A stretch of DNA of 64,000 bases, taken from positions 3,860,408-3,924,407 of the forward strand of contig CAJFCJ010000006.1 of NCBI GenBank assembly GCA_904063045.1, read 5' to 3'. This DNA is from Dimorphilus gyrociliatus (Eukaryota; Annelida; Polychaeta; Dinophilidae). The notes below the pieces were generated by a model. The model saw nothing but the letters and a program-made list of their open reading frames with translations. It was not told where the DNA came from and made no database searches. The position numbers were made by a program, and so were the translations under genes. Shown one piece after another: positions 22,901 to 33,182 of this stretch (positions are counted from its first letter, which is position 1; the number at the start of each line of letters is the position of its first letter).

Positions 22901-24714
22901 AATGTTAAATTTTTAATCATGGAACTTCCAAGCGATTCGAGTAGATGTATAGCGTGTTGTCCTAAGCTGTGTTGTATATAATCATGCATGGAGGATCAGC
23001 ATGCTAATTAACGAATATTTTAAATATGCTATTTGTATATTAATAGGTTAATTTTATTTTTTATTTATTCGATTTCATTAAATCCTTAAACATGATAATT
23101 AAATCAATAAAATCGAAATAAATAGTATACTGTGAATTCAACACTTACGTTTATAAAAAAGTAGTAGAGCATATGTAAAATATCGAATAAAAAACTTTAT
23201 CTAAAGCTCCTACATTGATATACGCAGTATATGTAAATATATGCATATATATATATATATATGTATATACATATAAATAAAGACATCTCTATATACCAGT
23301 AAACTGTTATAGATAATGTAAATACATATACTGCATATTTTTAACAACATAAAAGCTTTTCTTATCGTGAAGTTATTAAAAGAATACAAAACTTTGATGT
23401 TGCTTTTATTGAGTTTGAGTACTTACTTCCTAGAGGCATCATCATTAACAACTGCTAGAATTATATCTCCTTCATTTAACATTTCTAGGAATATTTCTAA
23501 ATTACTGCTATCTTGTAAATAGGTATCAAATCTTCCAATTCGAGAATAAGATTTTGTTTTTGGATTTACTATAGCAATGTTAAATCCTCTGCCAGCATCA
23601 TTTAAATCCTTTGCAAATACATATTTTCCATTAATACAAATTTTAGGTGACTCTTCGTTTCCTTTTCCAGAGTACAGATGAACTGCAAAAGCCGATTTAC
23701 CACAGTCTTTTGGGACGCCACAGTTACTCATTGTTTCACCAATTTGACTTCCTGGTAAAGCAGGTTTCGCTGTGTATAGTTTTTGTAGATCTAACAATTG
23801 TCCCATTGGTACAGAAATACATCCGAACAATGTGACAATATTTCCATATGTTCCTACTTCAGAATTTCCCTTCTCTACCTGAATATTCGTATATATATTT
23901 CGTATTAAACATTATGTACATTAATCACCCATAAAACGTTACCTGTTCTATTGCAGTACCATGACTTAAGCCTCTTTGTCCTATCATTGCAAAGTTGTCC
24001 CTAAAGTCTAATTTGTCTAAAACAGTACTACCCAACATACTCCAATTCTCCCTAGCATCTTTAGTTAAAGATTTCGATGCCTCATCAAAGCTGGTTGCTA
24101 AAACTATTGCATTACCAGATATTCCTCCAATTTGGAAAAATCTTATTAGTTCTACATCACTTTCATAAGTATCAAAAGTTCTAGCAAAAGTAAGACGTAA
24201 CGTCTTTTCATCAAAAACTGCAACGTTAATTCCCCTTGCCGGCTCTCGCCCGAGTTTTTTCGCTTCTTCGTTGTTATACACTTCGATTCCATTGAAGCAT
24301 ATTCTGGGAGCTATATCTTTACCTGATTTGGGAATATCATTCTTATAAAAATTCACTTGGGCGGCGGAGAGATAGCATCGCAATATGAGAACACAAACGT
24401 TGTCACAAGTCAAATTTGAACTCACCTTGACCTGATTTAATAAAATATCGATATTTCCCCGCTGGACACGTTTCTTTTATCCCACACAAACCAGGTTCAC
24501 TCTTTGCTAGATGGTTGATATTATTATTATTATAAATAGTATGTTCTGGTCCAAAACGATTATGATCTGCAGGTTTTTTGCTATTTTCTTCCCTTAACAA
24601 TGAGTTTAGTCTATCTTTCGTTAAAATAAAGTGGTCGATAAAGTAAAGTGCAGCCAGAACAGAAAATATCCATAGCAAGAAATTTTTTGTACCTGTTCGA
24701 AATGATAAAAGCAT
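19999..24714 (-). CDS. POMGNT1-like GT13 glycosyltransferase with two stem domains
   Basis: Type II Golgi protein of the protein O-mannose beta-1,2-GlcNAc-transferase group. An N-terminal anchor (KNFLLWIFSVLAALYFIDHF, residues about 11-30) precedes two FAM3/ILEI-like stem domains, where vertebrate POMGNT1 has one. Domain 1 includes RGINVAVFDEKTLRLTFARTFDTY and FRDNFAMIGQRGL; domain 2 includes RGFNIAIVNPKTKSYSRIGRF. Then come EKRRKFCSKYDGYEDFC, matching the vertebrate linker RRRRFCSK, and the GT domain: IPIVVVPGLNQNTLRMQLE, an acidic metal-site equivalent ILEEEVIVSPDFLLF, a Trp/Asp-rich SWNTWDIQAGYEV, and VLVPDVSRVFRRPFDG. The last exon ends TAA at 19999-20001. Two 127-nt alternative exons are listed separately. 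Substrate is inferred from the family. Confidence 0.85.
22280..22406 (-). other. POMGNT1-like alternative exon B (127 nt)
   Basis: Completes stem domain 2. It encodes LTETARRLFSDLGSAMIQNL then FRDSWIYIGQKGLDGFGETEQ-type sequence. Acceptor TTTTATCAG, donor GTGTTT. Same length, entry phase and exit phase as exon A at 22840-22966. Confidence 0.85.
22840..22966 (-). other. POMGNT1-like alternative exon A (127 nt, GC donor)
   Basis: Homologous to exon B. It encodes LGQHAIHLLESLGSSMIKNL then FRDSMAFVGQKGISGYTSIEE. The acceptor ACAACACAG is canonical. The donor is GAG|GCACGT, a GC-type 5' splice site that otherwise fits the consensus at +3, +5 and +6. 127 is not a multiple of three, so including both A and B would break the frame. 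Confidence 0.82.
23248..23272. repeat. (TA)n microsatellite
   Basis: Run of TA dinucleotides inside the intron before exon A of the POMGNT1-like gene, flanked by further TATATG-type sequence. Confidence 0.8.
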
Positions 24715-26043
24715 AAGGTAAGTTTAGTTGTATTTTTAGTCTAATCTCTTTCGTGTCAAAATAGAGATACTTAATTAACTAATCAATTAAATAGTAACAT
24801 ACAATGCAGGCTATTAAATTAAAAATTCCAGTACGTTTGTATAAAATAATAAAAATTGCATCAATATTAAATTCACTCGTGTTTGCATATAAATCTAGAA
24901 AATATTCAATGATAGCTCAAAATATTTTAATATTGATCTACGAATTGTCGCTCAAAGTGAACTAAGTCTTTTGTGCTATCTTTTCAACACGTTTCAAACC
25001 GTAGTACATAATTTTCTTGAATGATTAAATTTAAGATTCAAACTAGTAAATTGATATAGTAAAACAATTTTAAGGTGTACTCAAACAATTAGACGATGCT
25101 CTATATTACAGATTTATCTTATCTTTTCGGTATATATCCTTGCTAAATTTTAATATTGTGTATCGTCTATCATGTTTCTTTTTTGGAATACATATTCAAA
25201 ATTGAAAATGGCAATGCTTAACTATCTATCAACTAGTGGATTTCATAATAAATTTATGCAACTTACTTCCAAAGTATCGTAATACCCATCTCTTCCACGA
25301 TGAGACCATTGTGAAACAAGCGATAAAATAACAATGGTGATTAACTATTTCAGATGTCAGATAGACATACAAATAACGCTAAATATCGTTTTGATTTAAT
25401 CTCTCATATCATTATAACAAAGTGACACGAAAAGTCAAATTTATCGCGAGAGAAGTGGATTTGTTTCCTCGTATGATAAAATGCAGCTCTCAATGATTGG
25501 TTATAACCGGTTGGCGGCCAGTCAATTTCGTGAAGTGTGTAAACCGGTTTTCAACGGTTAGGCAAGAACCGGACCAAGTATGCTCTTAAACTATATATAT
25601 ATATATATATAGATAATATTTTCATTTTGAATTGTTAAACGCAATCTCTTGATATTAGCACTTTACATAAGTGAACAGAGATTAAATTTGTAGTATAAGC
25701 CATTAGGTGTATTATTAAAAGATGGCAATAACAATTTTCAATAAAAAGTAAAATCTAAATATATATTCAAGATATAGTTGTTTAGTAATTACTTTCAAAG
25801 ATCTCAACGGTAAAAGGGAGCCTTAAATATAATTCCATTATTTAATAGTAACATTAAAAGTGTTATAAAGTAACTTTTAAAGGATTTATCATAAATTGTA
25901 CTAGACGATACCAGATGGCATTGTAATCGAAATGGACTATGTGAAATAAAAACTATTCATAGTTTTTTCTTACTATTCAAGTTAAAACGTTGTTCTATAT
26001 ATTATTACTTAATCCTGGGACGGGAACTTGTAAAAACACAACA
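24715..26043. promoter_or_regulatory. Divergent spacer (POMGNT1-like / ELP5) with clustered AACCGG motifs
   Basis: One of the largest gene-free stretches in the window (1.3 kb). Two perfect AACCGGTT palindromes at 25505-25512 and 25542-25549 and a related AACCGGAC at 25567-25574 fall within 70 bp; AACCGGTT is the Grainyhead-family consensus. A (TA)n run lies just right of them near 25591-25612, and AGATGGCA is at 25913-25920. Untranslated 5' exons of POMGNT1-like could also lie here. Confidence 0.5.
25591..25612. repeat. (TA)n microsatellite
   Basis: About ten TA dinucleotides in the POMGNT1-like/ELP5 spacer. Confidence 0.8.
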
Positions 26044-27368
26044 ATGTCCTCTAGCTTAACAGATTACAATCTCAAAGAGAATTTAAAACAATTGCGTGCT
26101 CTTCTAATTTCAGGTAGTTCTTGGTACAAGTATTAAAATTAAAAACATATGAGCGATATTATAACAGATATAGTGGAAGCCTCTGGAAAAAATATATTCT
26201 TTTCCATCAGTAAACAAACAGCAGCAATGTAAGAATTTATTTGTCTATATTATAATATTTATAAAAATTCTGAAATTTGTTTATTAAAAACAGCGTTGAA
26301 AATATATTTATTGTTGCACTTGAATTTTCGGCTGATTTTTATAGAAGCTTTATAGAATTTCAAAAGTTTGTATTTTTATATAAATTCAATCATTTCCTTT
26401 GAGTATAATTTATGAAATATTTAAGTGCAGAAATTTTGGATTTACATTCAAATGTTGAACTTTGGGTAGAAGGGGAAAATGTAATTCGAAAGAATATTAT
26501 ATCATTCATTCAAGATATTGCATCAGTAAAGTTTCAAGCAAATACCTTAATTATTATCGATTGCTTCGATCCCATGTCAAATTGTTCAACAGTCTTGAAC
26601 CAAGTGTTGAATAAGTATATACTGAGACAGAAAGGTATAGAGAAAGTTAATTGAATATTAAATTACATTCCCTATTATTTATTCTAATTTACTTTTCATA
26701 TAATTAAAGAAAAAATTCGACCCTACATTATCGGATTATGCCATAGAGACGTAATAGAAATTAACGATATACAGACAATATTTCCTTTTCACATAAAATT
26801 ACGACCACCTAAATGTAAAACTAACCAATACGAATGTGATATCATAAAAAGGAAAAGCTCTGGTAAAATAGAATATACTGTGAGTAAATAGAAATCTTGA
26901 TTAATCACCATAACTTTTAAACTTTAAATTTTATTTAATAGCGAGAAGGTTTCAATTTTACTGATAAAAAAATAACTGGTAGTAATATATTATCGAATAA
27001 CCTGATAGAAAGTATTAAACAAGACAATACTGAGGTACCTGTTTTAATAAAGTCTTTTATGAAGTTATGTTTACATAATTGTTCATTAAGGCTGCTGATC
27101 CGACTAAAAATTTAAGTTTTAATCTCAATCTTACCGAAAAAGAAGAGGAAGCTCGAAGAAAATTACAACTGCCTTATGTACGAACGAACAAAAGGTATTT
27201 CAAATTAAATACTTTATTTATTAATTTATTGTTTACGTGAGAATGTCTTCCAGTACCCCAAAAGATGAAGGACCTAAAAGTGACTCGGGTAAGGGGAATA
27301 TCTATTACGAACCGGACGAAGCGGATGATTTTGATGAAGAAGATCCCGACGATGATTTAGACGTTTAA
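26044..27368 (+). CDS. ELP5: Elongator complex protein 5
   Basis: Subunit of the ELP4-5-6 RecA-like ring of Elongator, needed for wobble-uridine modification of tRNA. Several small exons are joined by introns of about 54-80 bp: exon 1 26044-26113 (MSSSLTDYNLKENLKQLRAL), exon 2 26168-26228, then pieces reading VENIFIVALEFSADFYRSF, ILDLHSNVELWVEGENV and TLIIIDCFDPMSN. The identifying part is the C-terminus. ADPTKNLSFNLNLTEKEEEA matches the ELP5 'DPTxxLTFNLxLSxKE' segment, and the protein ends NIYYEPDEADDFDEEDPDDD followed by LDV, nearly the standard ELP5 tail. Central sequence is weakly conserved, as is usual for ELP5. Middle exon borders are approximate. Confidence 0.85.
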
Positions 27369-27626
27369 ACTTTTTCCTTTCGTTAGAAGTTTTACATGAA
27401 TATGCTTTAAAGTCGCTACGAACATTATTGAATATGGAAAAATTGTCTGTTTATATTAAAAAATATATGAAAATACAGTATAACCTGTATATTTTGTTAA
27501 CAAAAGCTTTAATAGTCTTTGTTTAAAATATGTCTATAAGTAAATGAAATTATTGTAATAATATTATTTGAATTTACATTAATTTGAAATCAAATCGAGA
27601 GAAAAGAACATAGAATTGCCTTCAGA

Positions 27627-28060
27627 ATGAATGAAAACTTCCTATATAGAATACGAGAAGAGAGTTTAACATGCCGTGTTTGTCTTGAAACTTGGATTAA
27701 TAAATCTCCAATTTTGTTTCCATGTCAACACATCACCTGCGAATCATGTACTACTGGAGTAATGAAAAATTCAAAAAGCATTCACTCGTTTAAATGTCCA
27801 GTTTGTAGAAAAGTTGTAACAAAACTTGATGTAAAGAAATTTAGATTTTTTAGAACATTAGAACACGTCGGTTCAAAAGTGACGATAGGTAAACTCTTCC
27901 AGTCTATGAAATATGAATAGAATAATAGTTTTCTTTCTTAAAAGATCAAGCTTCTCAAACGGAATGGGAAAATAATGAAAGCGAGAAAACTGTTGATATT
28001 AACGAAATTCGAGATTACTTAATCAAGCAAAAGAAAAGAAAGTTGAATAATCTGATTTAG
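27627..28060 (+). CDS. Small RING-finger protein, probable E3 ubiquitin ligase
   Basis: Two exons (27627-27888, 27945-28060) give 125 residues. Residues 16-65 form a C3HC4 RING: CRVC, then CQHITCESC and FKCPVCRK, with spacing typical of TRIM-type RINGs. The remainder is short, charged and ends KKRKLNNLI; no B-box or other domain follows. It may be a stand-alone RING or an ancient partial copy of a TRIM gene. Substrate unknown. It lies 258 bp after ELP5 on the same strand. Confidence 0.75.
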
Positions 28061-28354
28061 TAAATTTCTAGTTTACCCGGGAAATCAATACTTGACAATC
28101 CACTCCCCAAAACGTTATTGTAATGACATATAAGGACTTACTTATCAGACTTTGTAGAAACATTACTATTTTTGCACATAATTTTATTTAAACTCTACAA
28201 CGCTAAAAGCGCCACCTGTGTCTAGAGTGTGGCCTTTAATTGAGTGCGTAGCTTAGACTAATGTAAAGTGTTCCCTATAGCAGACGACAAAAAAAATTAA
28301 ATGCAACGCGAGAAAACTTTATATGTGCCACTTTTGCCAAATAAATAAATAATT

Positions 28355-30788
28355 ATGAAAATACTAAATGTTATAGGAATATTTTGTTGTTTTATATTCT
28401 TTATCAGTCTTGGTGACCTTCATTCGGTTCGTCGGAAAGTCATTTTTATCAGCTTGGATGGATTTAGATATGATTATTTGGAAAAAGTAAAAGATAAGAG
28501 AGGATATGCTTCTACACCTAACTTCAATCGAATAATAGAAGAAGGTGTTTACGTCAAGGACGGTATAACAAACGCTTTTATTACTAAAACATTTCCCAAT
28601 CATTGGAGTTTAGTTACTGGGAGATATGAAGAAAGTCATGGTCTTATTGGAAATGAAATGTTTGATCCAAGGAGAAACCAGGTATATATAATACCAAATT
28701 ATCAAGATATCAGAATTTAAAGATAAACTTCCTACTTACTTTTTTACTTATAAATCATTAGACTATGAATAATTTTATACACAGCGTAGACCTTTTTAGA
28801 AAGATATTTTTTTTTATGCTAGACAAACAGATGGTATAAGCAGCTAATGCAAGGTGTTTAACACTATATCTGGCAAACATATTTCATAATTTTTTTAACC
28901 CTATACTAAAACCTATAAATTCGTTATTCCATATGAATGATTAATTAGTTTAGTACTACTAAAAATTCGTTAAAATTACAATATTAAATAACTTATCACA
29001 TAATAAGATGTCGAGAAGGAAAATAATAAAAAATGCTTTGTTAAATATTACTAATATAGATAAAATCACAAATAATTAAGAAATATGTAATCATTAATAA
29101 ATCCTTTGTAAATGTTAAATATAGAACAAAGGCAGATAATTTATAATTGTTATAAAAAAATTATATCAATAGATTAATTCTAATGGTATGTTTGTCAGTG
29201 AGAAATGTTTTTACAATGTATAAATATCATGTGAGGCATAATATTGAAATACTATACACACTCTATTTATTATTATTGCTATTACTTGTATTATGAGCGT
29301 TTTAAACTTTATTTCCTTAGACTTTCAACTTAACTGCTGACGTTACCGATTCTTTTTGGTATAATAATGGGGATGGGAGTGGTGGTGAACCAATTTGGGT
29401 AACCAATCAACGGGCTGGAGGTGCTAGTGGAGTTTTATATTGGGTTGGAGATGGTGTTGTAATAAATGACCATAGGCCAACGAGATTTGAATTTTTTAAC
29501 TTTAAATATGCAAATGGTGACAAAGTACCAATAGATAAACTAATTAGGTGGTTCGATACAGAAGATTGTCCAATTAATCTTGGATTATTGTACTTTAGAC
29601 AGCCTGATGCTGCGGGGCATAAATTTGGGCCAGATTCAAATGAGGTTTTAGATGAAATTATAAAATTAGACGGATATATTGGATATTTAATAAAGAGATT
29701 GGAAGAAGTAGACATGTATGATGAGATGAACATAATTATCACGAGTGATCATGGAATGGCCGAATCGGATTCTGAAAAAGTAATCGTCTTGGATGACTAT
29801 CTTAAAGTAGACTATACATCTTATATGGACAGTCCAATTTATTCAATAGATCCTATTGACGGTAATTTAATACTTGTAAAATTTAGGTACTTTACTATAT
29901 CTCTCCATTCTTTGTTAGGTGTTTCAACGGTAGATGAAATTGTCAAAAGTTTATCCAAAGTTCAAAATATGAAAGTATATAGAAAGCAAGATATACCAGA
30001 ACATTTTCATTATAGGAACAACATACGAGTAAGATCGATAGTCCTCGTTGCGGATGTAGGTTGGAATATTGTAAAAACAAAGGAAGAGAAACAAAAATGG
30101 AGTAAGTTATAACTATAGTAAATTTTGTACAAATATTTAAACGCTCTACATCACATAAGACATATGAAAAACTGCATTTTAACAGCTGAAACGTGTTTGT
30201 TGTTTCTATGAATACGCTGTAAAAATTTATGCATTTATACAATATATAAGTTTATTTTTTGTATATAAATCCATATAAACTGTAGACACAGTATATACTT
30301 TATATACAGTGGCAAATATTATACTAATTCTCGTTTTTTTCTCTTTTTTTTTATTAGAAAGAAGGGGTTCTCACGGATACAATAACAGTATTAAAATTAT
30401 GCATCCATTTTTCGTTGCAAGGGGTCCTATTTTTAAGAAAAACTATACAGCCTCATCTTTTGAAAATGTTGATATATATCCCTTAATTTGTGAAATTGTT
30501 GATGCTAAACCCTACCCTAACAACGGTTCTCTTTCGAGAATCAGTCATATTATTATGAAAGAAAAGCTTTTTCACGTAACGACGACGTTCATCACATATG
30601 TGGCATCAATTGCTTTTGCGGCATTATTCTCCTCAATATTTTCCTTGGTTGCTTGTAGAGTGTATAGAATTCAACGACGCCACAAATATAATTCCAGCTA
30701 TCATGTTTCAATTAATGGCCTTCCGATGAACGAGACAGACAAGCAAGTTTTGCTTGACGATCCCGAATTGGAAAGCGAATTACCTTAG
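28355..30788 (+). CDS. Ectonucleotide pyrophosphatase/phosphodiesterase, ENPP4/5-like
   Basis: Membrane-anchored ectoenzyme of the alkaline-phosphatase superfamily. Three exons (28355-28681, 29321-30101, 30358-30788) give 512 residues. A signal peptide (LNVIGIFCCFIFFISLGDLH) is followed by the first zinc-site Asp in VIFISLDGFRYDYL, the nucleophile Thr in TKTFPNHWSLVTG, then ITNQRAGGASG-like VTNQRAGGASG, GLLYFRQPDAAGHKFGPDS, IIITSDHGMAES and RRGSHGYNNS, which supply the remaining metal ligands. A C-terminal membrane segment (TYVASIAFAALFSSIFSLVA) gives type I topology. The order and spacing fit ENPP4/ENPP5. The first intron (639 bp) is unusually long for this window; I see nothing coding in it. 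Confidence 0.9.
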
Positions 30789-31047
30789 AGACTTTTTTGT
30801 TAATTTTTTATGATTAAATTGAAAAAATAACATTCCAAAAATGCCTTAAGTTTTTAAAAATGATGATTGATTATTTACCCTTCAAATCCCTCTTTATTTG
30901 TTTTTATATTGATAAAATACATTTTTATAATGAAGAAAAAAAACAGTTTAGTCCAAGATTAGTTTTATTGTTTCGTTGATTGGTGCTGCCATCTATCGAT
31001 CGTGAGAAGAAATTGTTCGATAAAAAGAACTTTTATTACATAATATT

Positions 31048-32455
31048 CTATTTGTCAAATTTGGGCACGTATTCCAATCGATGGCCCGACAAAAGCGTAA
31101 CAGCATTTGCTTTAGTAACAGCTTTAGAAAATTTTTCTAGAGCCGAAGATATATTACTTTTAGGTAATGCGTCTTGTATATTGTGTTTTATAGGATTTTT
31201 TGGTGGACTAGATAAAGGTTGAATATAATCTTTGGGGAAAAGCCTTGAAGGCTTTCGACCATTTGATACTTTCTTAGTATGAACCGCCTTCTTAGAGGCT
31301 GATGGAGTCATAAAATCAGCAGGAGGATTTGTAGTGAGCTTTGAGAGATTCGATGAATCTTTAGTCTCTACGGACTTGTATATAGATTCAACTTTTTCTT
31401 CTGAGCTATTATCTGACGTTAGATCATCCAAATCCTTAGTTTGTCCATTATCCATACTTGAATCGTTTTCTTCGCCTTCATCATTGTCATTATTATCTTC
31501 TATTTCCCCTTCTACATCCCTTTGAATGATAGAGTTTTGTATACTACTTAATTTATTCTTTAAACGTTGTGCTTCAATACAACAGCAACATTTTTTACAT
31601 TCTTCAGATTCAATACAATTATCTGGGCTATAAATTCTATTCCAGCATTTTATTTGTGATCTAACAGAATTTCTACTTTCTTTTTTGCGTTCTTTATCAT
31701 TTAAACTTGTATTAATAGTCTCTACCCTACTCTTCCTTCGAGACGATTCAACACTAGTTTCTCTAGCTTCTCTAAACCGGTTAATCTGTTTTTTTTTTCA
31801 AAAGTAAATTGTTGCATTTTATATCATTTATAAGTCAATGAAAAAAGATACAATTTTCTACCTTAGAACTGGTTTCACCTCTTTCGAAACTTTTATTCCT
31901 ATTCTTTTTCGACTGTCTAACCTATTTATAATTAGAATATATAATTTATAAACACCACATATCTGATATTCATGTAGTAATTATCTATTACATTATTAAT
32001 TTCATCTTCTTTAGAATAAGGTTTTGTTTGTGTAGTTTGATTATGTACTTCCCCTTTATTCTAATTAAAGATAGGTTTATCAAAACGTTTATTAGTCTAA
32101 TGATATGAATAAATTATACTTTTGATAGATATGTTAAATGTTTGCCTTCATTAGTTGATCCTCTTTTTTTTAATTTTTCAACAGGCTCTTTAAGATTTCT
32201 CTCTTTTCTTTTTTCTTTATCATGTTTTAATGTCTTCTCGCTCTCCTTATTACATTGCTGTTGGACTGCAGAATAGCAAGGTGGTATAGATTGTAAAATT
32301 ATAATTGGCTGATTCGAAGAAGGATTTAAATAATAACACGGTGTAGCAGATTGACAAACTGGCTCTAATCGATTTTGCAAATCCTCCCCTTCTTGTTTAT
32401 CAATAAAATTAGGGTCATTTTTTGATATGAACTTTTTTTCTATCTTATGTGTCAT
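31048..32455 (-). CDS. Unrecognised disordered, Lys/Ser-rich protein with a Cys cluster
   Basis: Four exons (32455-32120, 32060-31992, 31921-31862, 31785-31048) join in phase to 400 residues. I do not recognise the family. The N-terminus is rich in Lys, Glu and Asn, with a short Pro/Gln/Ile-rich part (NQPIIILQSIPPCY). The middle has many basic Ser/Arg stretches. A cluster CIESEECKKCCCCIEAQ could bind metal or be lipidated. The C-terminal third is acidic and then Ser/Pro/Lys-rich, ending VTLLSGHRLEYVPKFDK. No transmembrane segment or signal peptide is visible. In-phase splicing with good signals at all three introns supports a real gene. Confidence 0.65.
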
Positions 32456-33182
32456 TAACAGATAAGCAATAATCTACTTAAAAAAGTCTTATAATAGCAT
32501 AAAATTGATATACTTAAATCTCTTTGTTCAATAATAGATTTTTTTTTATTCTTTATCTTTTAAACTTGTTTTTCATATTATTTCAAATAATTTGTATGAC
32601 TAAAATGATTTAACATTGTTTTGAAGGGGTTTTTTCATTGATAAAGAAGTGTTTGCTTTAGTATTAAAAATCCTCTTGTATTGGAATAGACTTATAGATT
32701 TTGTTCAGTTTGATGAACTAATCAATAACGAAGCTCATTTAAAAATTATATCTATAAACTGTTTTAAGTTTAGAACAAAATGATATTATTTAAAGAAGAT
32801 TGTAACTTTTTTTGATAAAGATAGTGTGATGCAATTTCATTATAATTGCTATTAATAAAGGTGTTTCAAGGATTATATTAAACATACTACATGCTAAAGT
32901 AATCCACTCGCTGCTATAACTCTAAGATCAATATATTTTCAAGGTAATATTTATCAAGATAAGATTATTTCTGTATATGAAAAAACTGCTTTATTTCTCA
33001 ATTCTACTTTTATCAATACACTACTTAAAGTTAGAAAAGAGTAAATTTATTAAGTAAAAATTAATTAAAATATCAGCATCATTTATAGGATAACAGTAAA
33101 TGTGTAATAGGATCAATGTAAACATCTATGTTAAAAACAATGAAAATCGTGCTTTTTAAAAAATTTAGGACTTTCTTTTTTT
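32456..33182. other. Gene-free AT-rich spacer
   Basis: A 727-bp stretch between the unknown protein gene and the 3' end of ABAT. Low-complexity A/T sequence; no gene or structured element recognised. Confidence 0.55.

Noticed and set aside
29887-29918. 32-bp intron in the ENPP gene (GT...AG around GTGTTTCAACGG)
   Set aside because: Removing it would shift the frame. The continuous frame keeps the family sequence on both sides.
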